Assembly (NCBI GenBank): GCA_902782125.1 | Contig: CACZMA010000013.1 | Span: 1-52,690 of the forward strand | Direction of reading: 5' to 3' | Source of the DNA: Oscillospiraceae bacterium | GTDB taxonomy: Bacteria > Bacillota > Clostridia > Saccharofermentanales > Saccharofermentanaceae | Length of the DNA: 52,690 bases | Shown: positions 1 to 7,324 of the stretch, piece by piece | Position numbering within the stretch: position 1 is the first letter of the stretch | Layout of the letters: each line of letters opens with the position of its first letter | The notes under the pieces: generated by a model | What the model was told of the DNA's origin: nothing | Seen by the model: the letters and a program-made list of their open reading frames with translations, nothing else | Databases searched by the model: none | Program-made: the position numbers and the translations under genes

Positions 1-93
1 AGCCGGACGTCAGGCCAATTACTCCCCTAATTATAAGAAAAGTGCAACTGTCGGAGTTAATTACTCTCTAACAATTACACTTTCTATGGTACT

Positions 94-123
94 AAAAGCC
101 GGCCCGCTGTGGACCGGCTTGAT
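94..123 (-). terminator. Terminator after the ChW-repeat gene
   Basis: A GC-rich inverted repeat (AAGCCGG at 96-102 pairing with CCGGCTT at 114-120) lies about 25 bases past the stop of the ChW protein. On the minus strand it is followed by a short T stretch, as in an intrinsic terminator. Confidence 0.75.
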
Positions 124-143
124 TCTGTAATGCAGTCTTAGGA

Positions 144-2369
144 TCAGAATCCTTCAACAAATGCCAGAGGCGTTACTGAAGTGATGCCTGCGTAAGTATC
201 GGCAGGTGCGGGCGATCCCTTCGGAACGAGGACGATCTGGATGCTCTCGAGTCTTGCGGACCTGCCTGCTGTACCGGAATACTCGCCGTTCTTAGCCCAT
301 GACAGCCAGCCGATATCCTGAGCGTGAACCCTGTAGTAGACGTCGTAGTAAAGTGCGACATCGCCGTAGAGTTCGATCGCTATTCCCTCGAGCCTCTTTG
401 CCTGGCCCTGGGTGCCGCTCATCTCGCCGTCCTTGGACCATACGCCTTCCCAACCGTAATCCTGAACGTGAGTCTTGTACTGGATGCCGCCTGAATACTG
501 GCTGCCTTCGAGGAAGATCTCGATGCCCTCAAGTCTCTTGGACTGGCCCGAGGTGCCGCTCATACCACCGTTTGCAGCATAACTGCCTTCCCAGCCGTAG
601 TCCTGGACATGAACTCTGTACTTAACTGACATCGTCGTATCGGAGCCTATGGGAACGATCTTGATCTTGAGCTCCTCTATTCTCTTCGATTCGCCTGTGG
701 TTCCTGCAAGCGCGCCGTCATGTACCCAGCCCTGAGCATCGCCGTAGTCCTGGATGTGCACGCTGTAGACAACGGAGTAGTAATCAGCGAGCTCGCCTGT
801 GAGGCGGATCTCGATAGCTTCGATCCTCTTGGACTGGCCTTCGGTTCCTGCCGGAGAGCCTGCTTCGACCCAGTCCATCCAGCCGATGTCCTGGACATGA
901 ACTCTGTACATGAGAGTGCCTTCGTAAGAAGTGTTGTTGGCAAAACCAATCGTTATGGATTCAAGCCTTTTGCCCATGCCGGTCGTTCCGATAGTTAGGA
1001 TGCCGGTAAGCGGATCAACGTTCACGCCGACATTGCCGTAATCCTGGACATGTGCCACGCCGCCCGTGAGCTGCGGACCTGAGCCGCTTACAGCGATGGG
1101 ATTAGGCGAAGACGGGGTCGTCGGATTGGAAGGTGTCGAAGAAATTGACGGAATCGACGGAATTGAAGATGTAGCCGAAGATGAGTAATCGGACCCTGCG
1201 AGCGTGAGAGCCGCTGTGGAATAGAGATTCTTGATCTCGGTATCGTAGGGATAGAATGAACCGTCTTTGAGCACATAGCCGCTACTGACGGTTCCTTTTG
1301 CTCCGACCAGGAAGAACTTGTTGCTTCCAATTGAGTCGTTGCTGGTGACGTCTACAAGATAGTTGGCTCCTCCGATGTGAACAACATTCCACATGTGGCC
1401 GCCGCTGTTATTCGGAGAGAATGTTACCTCGCCTGATACCGATATGGCATAGACACTACTGTCCTGGAAAGTCGAATTGTCGCACAGGTACTGGAAGGCC
1501 TTGGAATAACCTTCGCAGACAACTTCTGTAGCGGGATCTCCGTCGAAAACCCACACCAACTGCCAGGGGTTGCCGTAAGGCATGTTTATGTCCTTTTCAG
1601 CCGCATCATTGTATTCTGCATAAGTACAAATAGCGTTATTGTAAGCCGTGAGCTTGCTGTAATCGTCGAGTGACGCATAGTAGTCGACGATGTATTTCGC
1701 ATTTGCAGCCGCATTCTTTGCAGCCTGGCCGTAAGCCGGATTGACCTGGTACTGATTGCCGGACAGCTGATATTCCGGTGCAACGGAGAAACGGTACTCG
1801 AAGCTGACGGTGACTTGCGTTGAAGTGTATGAATAGTTAGTGCTTACCACCAGTCCGGTCTCTTTGTCATACCAGTACATGTCATACGGGGATGAATACA
1901 TAAGCGCCTGGTTGATGTTCTCCGGATTTACCGGAAGCTTCTCGGCAACGCGCTGCTTCATGAGAGTTTCATTCGATTTAAGGTTGCTCATGCCGAGGTC
2001 GGTGTTCTTGTAAGTATAAGAATACTCCGCAGGAAGCGCTATCTTCGTGCTCGTGCGGCTGCCCGAAGCGATCTCCGAGATCTTGCCCTTAAGATAGCCG
2101 TAGACAAGGGCATCTGCGCTGCTCATGGTGGAGACGTAGTTGTATTTCGCGTAGCAGACAGGAACGCTGAGATCCATCTCCTGCGCGATGTACATCTCCG
2201 CCAGTTCGTCGTTGTCGTAATCCGAATCAGCGGTATAAGTATCGGTCTCGGTTATAACCTCTGTCCCGTCTCCTGCTGCGTCAACGTCATCCGCGCGGAC
2301 AAAGCCCGTGATGTTCAGTGCGATCGCCAGCGACAGAGTAAGCCCCAATAGTGTTTTACTCTTCTTCAT
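144..2369 (-). CDS. Secreted transglutaminase-like protein with six ChW repeats
   Basis: This 741-residue protein starts with a signal peptide (KK, then a hydrophobic stretch to about residue 22). Residues about 200-345 resemble a transglutaminase-like cysteine protease fold: Cys285 in VCEGYSKAF, His325 in GGHMWNVV and Asp340 in YLVDVTSND form the expected triad. A Ser/Pro/Thr linker (about 396-430) leads into six clostridial hydrophobic-Trp (ChW) repeats filling 437-715, with cores such as YRVHVQDIGW and GQSKRLEGI. ChW repeats are typical of clostridial surface proteins and probably bind the wall or another surface ligand. The job is probably surface adhesion or protein processing; the substrate is unknown. 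The start has a good ribosome site (AAAGGAG). It is the second gene of an operon, 12 bases after the zinc-ribbon membrane gene. The first repeat lacks the Trp. Confidence 0.88.
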   Translation of the reverse strand: MKKSKTLLGLTLSLAIALNITGFVRADDVDAAGDGTEVITETDTYTADSDYDNDELAEMYIAQEMDLSVPVCYAKYNYVSTMSSADALVYGYLKGKISEIASGSRTSTKIALPAEYSYTYKNTDLGMSNLKSNETLMKQRVAEKLPVNPENINQALMYSSPYDMYWYDKETGLVVSTNYSYTSTQVTVSFEYRFSVAPEYQLSGNQYQVNPAYGQAAKNAAANAKYIVDYYASLDDYSKLTAYNNAICTYAEYNDAAEKDINMPYGNPWQLVWVFDGDPATEVVCEGYSKAFQYLCDNSTFQDSSVYAISVSGEVTFSPNNSGGHMWNVVHIGGANYLVDVTSNDSIGSNKFFLVGAKGTVSSGYVLKDGSFYPYDTEIKNLYSTAALTLAGSDYSSSATSSIPSIPSISSTPSNPTTPSSPNPIAVSGSGPQLTGGVAHVQDYGNVGVNVDPLTGILTIGTTGMGKRLESITIGFANNTSYEGTLMYRVHVQDIGWMDWVEAGSPAGTEGQSKRIEAIEIRLTGELADYYSVVYSVHIQDYGDAQGWVHDGALAGTTGESKRIEELKIKIVPIGSDTTMSVKYRVHVQDYGWEGSYAANGGMSGTSGQSKRLEGIEIFLEGSQYSGGIQYKTHVQDYGWEGVWSKDGEMSGTQGQAKRLEGIAIELYGDVALYYDVYYRVHAQDIGWLSWAKNGEYSGTAGRSARLESIQIVLVPKGSPAPADTYAGITSVTPLAFVEGF

Positions 2370-2381
2370 ACGTATTCTCCT

Positions 2382-3671
2382 TTACGAGCGTTCAAGGCTC
2401 AAGAGGACCCAGTCCTGCGACACTATATCGTAAGCATTGCCGCAGTGCGGGCACAACTTATTCTGCACGGCATTGTAGCTTCCGCCGCAAGTCGGGCACT
2501 GTATCTTTGTCATGGAGAAACCCATATCGATCGGGATATCGTTCCTCCTCTGGAAGACAGCTCTGAATCTCGCTCTCTTGAACTTTATCTTATCGGCTGC
2601 ATCGTAGAGCACATCGAAGAAAGCATCCGTCGTAATCGTGACCAGACCGTTCTCCTCTTTGACGCTGAGCACTCCCAATGCACCGCCGTAATTAAGATCT
2701 ATTATATCCTTGAACCACGGATCTATCTGCTCTCCCTTGTAGAACAGAAGCTCCTGCTCGTTCTTGGCGTAGACCACAGTCTTGATGAGGGATATCGCCT
2801 TGCTCGTAAAGTACTCGAAAGAGAACTCCGGGCTGTACTGCCTCATCCTCTGCTCGAACTTCGCCCTGGAACCTATTGTTCCCCACTTGCCTGACGACTG
2901 GCTGGAACCGACTGCGATCATCCTGATGAGAAGGCCGATGCTGTATAAGAAGTATCCTGCAAGAAGTCCGATCGGAAAGAGGAGGATACCGCTCAGGAAC
3001 AGCTCGATATTATCATTCTCTCCCCCGAGTAATCCGAGGAATTGGGGGAAGTTGAAGATGATCGGCATCAGGGCGAAGATTATTCCGGTGATTATTATAG
3101 TCAGCCTCATTGTGACCTTATGCTCATTGCCGGCGATGCCGACGTCCTCGAGCGAGTAGCAGCCTGTGACCTTTGGGAACAGGTCATCCATCTTGTACAT
3201 GGTGCCGCAGTAAGGACATCCTCCCTGGATCTGGGCTATCGTGCTGACAGTACCGCAGTTCGGGCAGCTTATGGTCTCATCGTCAGGATGAATGCCTGTC
3301 GTAACATCAGTTATCGTCGTGTATATGACGCTCTTCTTGTTATCAGCGTAGACCTTCCTGCCGTCTCTGGAGAATTTCCTCTTAATGCCGAGCTGCTCAT
3401 TGCAGACGAAGCTCTCGTAGTGAGCATCTTTCCACTCCGAACCGACCGTTGCATTCGTATCCATGTCCCTGTCATAGATCTCCATGTCCAGAGTGAGGCC
3501 CTTGTCTTTGATGCGGTCATGTTGGAGCTTAAGAACATAGCTGAGGTCATTGTCGGCAAAAGGTATATTAACGCCGTCGCTGATGGCCGAACCAAGCGAG
3601 TTAACAAAGCTGTTCAGCTTCAGTCTGAAATTGTCCTTGAGCTTCGTGTTTTTGAAGAAATTGTATCCCAT
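2382..3671 (-). CDS. Zinc-ribbon membrane protein, Tim44-like C-terminal part
   Basis: A 429-residue protein with two zinc ribbons, Cys136/139/152/155 and Cys392/395/407/410, on either side of two hydrophobic segments (about 188-207 and 224-254). The stretch around 275-390 (YSPEFSFEYF to the charged FKRARFRAVF) resembles the Tim44/calcium-channel-like domain often joined to zinc ribbons in clostridial proteins; that assignment is from memory and tentative. It is first in an operon with the secreted transglutaminase/ChW gene, so it could help that protein's export or quality control, but nothing proves this. The ATG follows AAAGGGGAATGGGAAT. A -10-like TATAGT lies at 3715-3720 (minus strand). 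Confidence 0.75.
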   Translation of the reverse strand: MGYNFFKNTKLKDNFRLKLNSFVNSLGSAISDGVNIPFADNDLSYVLKLQHDRIKDKGLTLDMEIYDRDMDTNATVGSEWKDAHYESFVCNEQLGIKRKFSRDGRKVYADNKKSVIYTTITDVTTGIHPDDETISCPNCGTVSTIAQIQGGCPYCGTMYKMDDLFPKVTGCYSLEDVGIAGNEHKVTMRLTIIITGIIFALMPIIFNFPQFLGLLGGENDNIELFLSGILLFPIGLLAGYFLYSIGLLIRMIAVGSSQSSGKWGTIGSRAKFEQRMRQYSPEFSFEYFTSKAISLIKTVVYAKNEQELLFYKGEQIDPWFKDIIDLNYGGALGVLSVKEENGLVTITTDAFFDVLYDAADKIKFKRARFRAVFQRRNDIPIDMGFSMTKIQCPTCGGSYNAVQNKLCPHCGNAYDIVSQDWVLLSLERS

Positions 3672-3777
3672 ATTCCCATTCCCCTTTCACCGCCGCATTC
3701 CCGTGCGGACGCATACTATAATGCTACCATATCCGCGGGGGAAATTCTGCTGCTTGAGGGGTGAGTTGGGGCGGCGA

Positions 3778-3887
3778 GTACAAGTAATTGTTCAACATTT
3801 TCAAAAACTTGTACTGTTTGTTGTACTTGGCCGGCAAAGTACAAGTTTAAGTACAAGAAAACCAAAAACTTGTACAATTAGTTGTAC
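3778..3887. repeat. Cluster of seven GTACAA/TTGTAC motifs
   Basis: Seven copies of TTGTAC or its complement lie within 110 bases, at about 3778, 3809, 3821, 3839, 3851, 3870 and 3882, mostly extended to CTTGTAC. The pair nearest the nuclease gene forms a hairpin around that gene's stop codon on the minus strand and is followed by TTTTTGGTTTT, so it can act as a terminator. The other copies could form a second hairpin (ACTTGTAC with GTACAAGT, then TTTTTG) or serve as an operator array for the zinc-ribbon operon. Confidence 0.7.
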
Positions 3888-4630
3888 ACTAGAGCTTCGG
3901 AAGCCAGCAGATTGATGACCAGCACAATATTGTTGTGGATCATATCGCTGGCTGTCATGGAATCCTTGTTGCCGGATATGCCTATTACATCGCGATTTAA
4001 TAGAAGATTGTGTTCAGAATATACGGTCAGCTTCCCTACAAGGTCATAATTGTATTTCTCGCTATCACTCATGCCGAAGAATTCTATGATCAGGCAGCGT
4101 TTGAGACCTGACAGATAAACCAAGAAATCGGGATAGAAGTCATACTCTCCAAAGTGGATCCGGGGCTCATACTTGTAGTCTAACCCAAGCGAATCGAGAA
4201 TCTGAGCAACCAGGACCTCGGCTCTTGAGCGCATACGGATTCCATTATGATAGTAGTTGCCTTGCTTGATCTTTGGATTCTCGTCATTACCAACAGACTT
4301 CCACAGATCTTCATTTAAATAGCTTCCGGTCAACTTAACCCTGCAGTTGCCCATCTTCTCAATGAAGTATTTGCCCAGAGAAGACTCAATTGATTTGATC
4401 TCACGCTTGATCTCCGAACGCCTGTCTGCAAGTTTGCCGTATTTCTGACCTTGTGCAGAATCCAATAAGTATGTTTTAAATGAACGACCCCCATCGGAGT
4501 TGAAAGTATACTTCCGAACTACAGTTCGGCCACAGTGGGTTCCGACTTTAACATTTGGAATGGCTGCAAGCTCCGCCTTTAATGAAAGCAGCCTGATATA
4601 GTAGTAACTCTCGCTGAACTTTATCCTCAT
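3878..4630 (-). CDS. Putative PD-(D/E)XK-fold nuclease
   Basis: A 250-residue soluble protein. The start is set at the ATG preceded by GGAGG seven bases upstream; a longer TTG reading has no such site. Residues 20-95 are charged and probably helical (KYGKLADRRSEIKREIKS). The C-terminal half carries a plausible PD-(D/E)XK nuclease core: Glu138 in RSRAEVLVA, Asp168 in FYPDFLVYL and Glu183 in LIIEFFGM, in the order seen in Vsr-like and restriction-type nucleases, with the hydrophobic strands expected around them. The usual Lys of the third motif is not evident. Target and role are unknown. The gene stands alone between alanine dehydrogenase and the zinc-ribbon operon. Its stop codon lies in the loop of a hairpin made from the TTGTAC repeat cluster. 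Confidence 0.65.
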   Translation of the reverse strand: MRIKFSESYYYIRLLSLKAELAAIPNVKVGTHCGRTVVRKYTFNSDGGRSFKTYLLDSAQGQKYGKLADRRSEIKREIKSIESSLGKYFIEKMGNCRVKLTGSYLNEDLWKSVGNDENPKIKQGNYYHNGIRMRSRAEVLVAQILDSLGLDYKYEPRIHFGEYDFYPDFLVYLSGLKRCLIIEFFGMSDSEKYNYDLVGKLTVYSEHNLLLNRDVIGISGNKDSMTASDMIHNNIVLVINLLASEALVYN

Positions 4631-4708
4631 ATGCGCACCTCCGGCTGGGCTTTTACATAAAGCATACACGCCGGGAAGGCTGAAAAACCCGACAAAAACC
4701 GACAAAGC

Positions 4709-4745
4709 AAAAGCCCCTGAGAACCAGGTCTCAAGGGCTTAAAAA
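4709..4745 (-). terminator. Terminator after ald
   Basis: AAGCCC(C)TGAGA pairs with TCTCA(A)GGGCTT around a six-base loop, 20 bases past the ald stop. On the minus strand it ends in TTTTGC. Confidence 0.8.
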
Positions 4746-4762
4746 TCAGCTTTATGACGGGA

Positions 4763-5872
4763 TCAGATCAGTGAATCGAGCTCCGTGAACTCAAGGCCAA
4801 GTGCATCTGCGACGTTCTTGTTGGTTACTTTGCCGAGGTAGCAGTTGACGCCGGTAGCGATGGCCTGGTTGGCACAGGCAGCCTCGAGGCCCTTATCTGC
4901 GATCTCGAGACCATATCTGAGAGTTGCGTTGGTCAAAGCGATGGTGGAAGTTCTCGGTACCGCGCCGGGCATATTGCCTACACAGTAGTGTACAACGCCG
5001 TCTTCGATGAAGACAGGCTCGTCGTGGGTGGTGACGCGGGAAGACTCGCCGCAGCCGCCCTGGTCGATCGCAACGTCAACGAAAACAGCACCGTCCTTCA
5101 TCTCTGGAAGGTACTTTTTCTTGAAAAGTTTCGGGGTAGAACCGCCGGGGATGAGAACGGAACCGATAACCAGGTCTGCGTCCTTTACGACACGCTCGAT
5201 GTTGGAATCGGTGCTGACGAGGGTCTGGATGTGTGCGCCGAACATGTTGTCGAGCTCTTCCAGGCGCTTGAGGTTGATATCAAGGATGGTTACATTGGCA
5301 CCCATGCCGACTGCGATCTTGCATGCGTTCATGCCGACGGTACCGCCTCCGAGGATCACGACGTTTGCCTTGGGTGTTCCGGGAACGCCGGCAAGAAGGA
5401 TACCCTCCCCACCGAACTTCTTTTCGAGATACTTGGCGCCTTCCTGGATGGAAAGACGGCCTGCGATCTGGCTCATGGGAGCGAGACAGGGAAGTGATCT
5501 GTCCTTCTCCTGCATCGTCTCATAAGCTACAGCCTTGACCTTGCCTGCGAGGAGGGCATCTGTCTGCGCCTTGTCTGCAGCGAGGTGGAGATATGTATAG
5601 AGGATCAGGCCTTCACGGAAGAGAGGGTACTCGCTTTCGAGAGGCTCTTTGACCTTGACCATCATGTCGACCAGATTCCAGACGTCGGCAGCGTTGTCGA
5701 TGAGGCTGGCGCCCGCATCAACGTACTCATTGTCTGTAAAGCCCGAGCCGATTCCCGCACCCTTCTCGATATAGACGTGGTGGCCGGCGGCAACGTACGC
5801 TTTGACGTTGTCAGGCGTGAGTCCTACGCGGAACTCATTGTTCTTGATCTCTTTAACGCATCCGATCTTCAT
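4763..5872 (-). CDS. ald: Alanine dehydrogenase
   Basis: Catalyses NAD-dependent, reversible deamination of L-alanine to pyruvate and ammonia in the cytoplasm. The chosen ATG gives 369 residues, the usual family length, and begins MKIGCVKEI; an upstream start would add 15 atypical residues. AAAGGA lies ten bases before it. Key residues fall at the positions known from characterised alanine dehydrogenases: Arg15 and Lys74 for pyruvate binding, His96 and Asp270 for catalysis, the NAD-binding GGGTVG at 175-180 and Asp197 at the end of the second strand for ribose binding. It is a single-gene unit with its own promoter and terminator. In anaerobes it can provide alanine as a nitrogen sink or carbon source; direction here cannot be judged. 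Confidence 0.96.
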   Translation of the reverse strand: MKIGCVKEIKNNEFRVGLTPDNVKAYVAAGHHVYIEKGAGIGSGFTDNEYVDAGASLIDNAADVWNLVDMMVKVKEPLESEYPLFREGLILYTYLHLAADKAQTDALLAGKVKAVAYETMQEKDRSLPCLAPMSQIAGRLSIQEGAKYLEKKFGGEGILLAGVPGTPKANVVILGGGTVGMNACKIAVGMGANVTILDINLKRLEELDNMFGAHIQTLVSTDSNIERVVKDADLVIGSVLIPGGSTPKLFKKKYLPEMKDGAVFVDVAIDQGGCGESSRVTTHDEPVFIEDGVVHYCVGNMPGAVPRTSTIALTNATLRYGLEIADKGLEAACANQAIATGVNCYLGKVTNKNVADALGLEFTELDSLI

Positions 5873-5917
5873 AGTGGTGTGTCCTTTCTGTTTGTGATGA
5901 TAAAAATCGATAGACAT

Positions 5918-5946
5918 ATTTTCTAATCATTCACTTTCGGTGTCAA
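5918..5946 (-). promoter_or_regulatory. Candidate ald promoter
   Basis: Minus-strand TTGACA (5941-5946) is followed after 17 bases by GAAAAT (5918-5923), a good -35 with a fair -10, about 45 bases before the ald start. The upstream terminator ends just before it. Confidence 0.55.
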
Positions 5947-5957
5947 ATATAAATGAT

Positions 5958-5990
5958 AAAAAAGCCCCCTGAAAATTCTTCCAGGGGGCC
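5958..5990 (-). terminator. Terminator after the GNAT gene
   Basis: GCCCCCTG (5964-5971) pairs with CAGGGGGC (5982-5989), and the minus strand runs into a seven-T tract. It lies 80 bases past the acetyltransferase stop. Confidence 0.88.
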
Positions 5991-6069
5991 GAACCGTTAG
6001 TTCTGTATCTTAGCCGACCGCATCGCCGAAGCCTTCAACGAAGCACATCGGGCTGACGGATCTCGATTA

Positions 6070-6537
6070 TTACAGGATCTCTTCCAGGCAGGTCTTTTGC
6101 GGCTTCAGGCCCATCGCTTCATAGAATGCACGCGCGCCCGGATTGCCTTCCCAGACATTGAGCGTGATGTTGTAGAACCCGTTATCTCTAGCGTATTGCT
6201 TAACATGCTCATACAGAGCCTTGCCGACACCACTGCCGCGGGCGTTCTCATCTACGCAGATATCGTCAACATAGAGCGTCTTGATGTCGGTCAGGACACT
6301 GTCTCCCACTATCTGCTTCGCTATGCAGAAGGCATGACCTGTCACCTTCCCGTCTTCATTCTCGAAAACGAACAGCGGCCTGCTCTCATCTGCTATTATC
6401 TGCGCTATCTCTTCGTCGTTATACTTTGTGGCGGGGCCTTTGAACAGGTCCGGTCTGGCATTGTGGTGGACCATGTCGACCTGGACCAGAAGTCTCAGGA
6501 TATCGGGAATGTCTCTTGTTTCAGCTTCACGTACCAT
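6070..6537 (-). CDS. GNAT-family N-acetyltransferase
   Basis: A 155-residue cytoplasmic acetyltransferase of the GNAT fold that moves an acetyl group from acetyl-CoA to an amine; the substrate is not predictable. The start MVREAETRDIPDI is the standard GNAT opening and is preferred to an ATG four codons upstream. The acetyl-CoA loop is VDENARGSGVGKALYEHV (about residues 97-114), followed by NGFYNITLNVWEGNPGARAFYEAMGL, the usual last strand and helix. No ribosome site precedes either ATG, and the rubrerythrin terminator sits only about 20 bases upstream. A TGTTATGCT box seven bases before the ATG suggests a leaderless transcript. Confidence 0.88.
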   Translation of the reverse strand: MVREAETRDIPDILRLLVQVDMVHHNARPDLFKGPATKYNDEEIAQIIADESRPLFVFENEDGKVTGHAFCIAKQIVGDSVLTDIKTLYVDDICVDENARGSGVGKALYEHVKQYARDNGFYNITLNVWEGNPGARAFYEAMGLKPQKTCLEEIL

Positions 6538-6544
6538 GTGTAAT

Positions 6545-6552
6545 AGCATAAC
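6545..6552 (-). promoter_or_regulatory. Extended -10 box next to the GNAT start
   Basis: TG-T-TATGCT on the minus strand ends seven bases before the ATG, so transcription would begin at or just before the start codon. There is no clear -35, and four of six -10 bases match consensus. Confidence 0.4.
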
Positions 6553-6584
6553 ATAAAAAAAGGACCCCGAAGGGCCCTTTTATT
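6553..6584 (-). terminator. Terminator after rubrerythrin
   Basis: AAAGG-A-CCC, a CGAA loop, then GGG-C-CCTTT form a hairpin followed by seven T on the minus strand, 58 bases past the rubrerythrin stop. Confidence 0.85.
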
Positions 6585-6641
6585 GTCCGTTCAGTTCAAT
6601 ACCGAGAACGGTTGCTATGCGAGCATAACAATTGTTCGAGA

Positions 6642-7181
6642 TTAATAATTCTCTGCTGAGATCTCGAAGTAGCTCTTGGGATGAGCGCAAACCGGGCAGA
6701 TCTCAGGAGCCTTTGTGCCGACGATGATGTGGCCGCAGTTCCTGCACTCCCAGACCTTGACTTCGCTCTTCTCGAAGACTGCTGCTGTCTCAACGTTGTT
6801 CAGGAGAGCTCTGTATCTCTCTTCGTGACGCTTCTCGATGGCGCCTACCATTCTGAACTTAGCTGCGAGCTGAGGGAAACCCTCCTCTTCTGCAGTCTTT
6901 GCAAAGCCTTCGTACATGTCTGTCCACTCGAAATTCTCGCCGTCGGCAGCTGCTGCGAGGTTAGCTGCAGTATCGCCGATTCCCTCGAGCTCCTTGAACC
7001 ACATCTTAGCGTGTTCCTTCTCGTTATCAGCTGTCTGGAGGAAGATCGCAGCGATCTGCTCGAAGCCTTCCTTCTTAGCCTTAGATGCGAAATAAGTATA
7101 CTTATTCCTAGCCTGGGACTCGCCTGCAAAAGCGGCCTGGAGATTCTTCTCTGTCTGTGTACCAGCGTATTTGTTAGCCAT
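6642..7181 (-). CDS. rbr: Rubrerythrin
   Basis: A 179-residue rubrerythrin that reduces hydrogen peroxide with electrons from NAD(P)H via rubredoxin-type carriers, protecting anaerobes in the cytoplasm. The ferritin-like di-iron domain (residues 1-135) shows Glu21, the Glu54/His57 pair in NEKEH and Glu116/His119 in EKRH. The C-terminal rubredoxin-like domain binds one iron with Cys146/149/162/165 (CRNCG and CPVCAH). The start [14 protein letters not shown] is family-typical and follows GGAGGA by seven bases; upstream in-frame starts are not supported. It is monocistronic with a terminator. No PerR-like box was recognised. Confidence 0.97.
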   Translation of the reverse strand: MANKYAGTQTEKNLQAAFAGESQARNKYTYFASKAKKEGFEQIAAIFLQTADNEKEHAKMWFKELEGIGDTAANLAAAADGENFEWTDMYEGFAKTAEEEGFPQLAAKFRMVGAIEKRHEERYRALLNNVETAAVFEKSEVKVWECRNCGHIIVGTKAPEICPVCAHPKSYFEISAENY

Positions 7182-7270
7182 AATTGATTCCTCCAATTGG
7201 AAATGATAGATACAGTATATCCGTTTTGCCGGAAGAATACTGTGAATTTTTAATGGCGGGTTGTATAGGG

Positions 7271-7321
7271 CAAAAGTTACCGACAAAGTTACTGCAGGCG
7301 CAGTAACTTTTGCAGTAACTT
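7271..7321 (-). terminator. AGTTAC repeat hairpin downstream of the GH94 gene
   Basis: GTTACTGC (7288-7295) pairs with GCAGTAAC (7300-7307) around AGGC, extended by A/T pairs to AAAGTTACTGC/GCAGTAACTTT. A second GCAGTAACTT copy (7312-7321) and a further AAAGTTAC-like copy (7273-7280) flank it, so alternative pairings exist. It starts a few bases past the GH94 stop and probably acts as a terminator, although the T tract is short. Confidence 0.6.
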
Positions 7322-7324
7322 AGA

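Noticed and set aside
437..1060. Repeated DNA in the ChW gene as a possible CRISPR or tandem repeat
   Set aside because: The repetition follows the protein repeats (about 45-50 codons each) and there are no conserved spacers.
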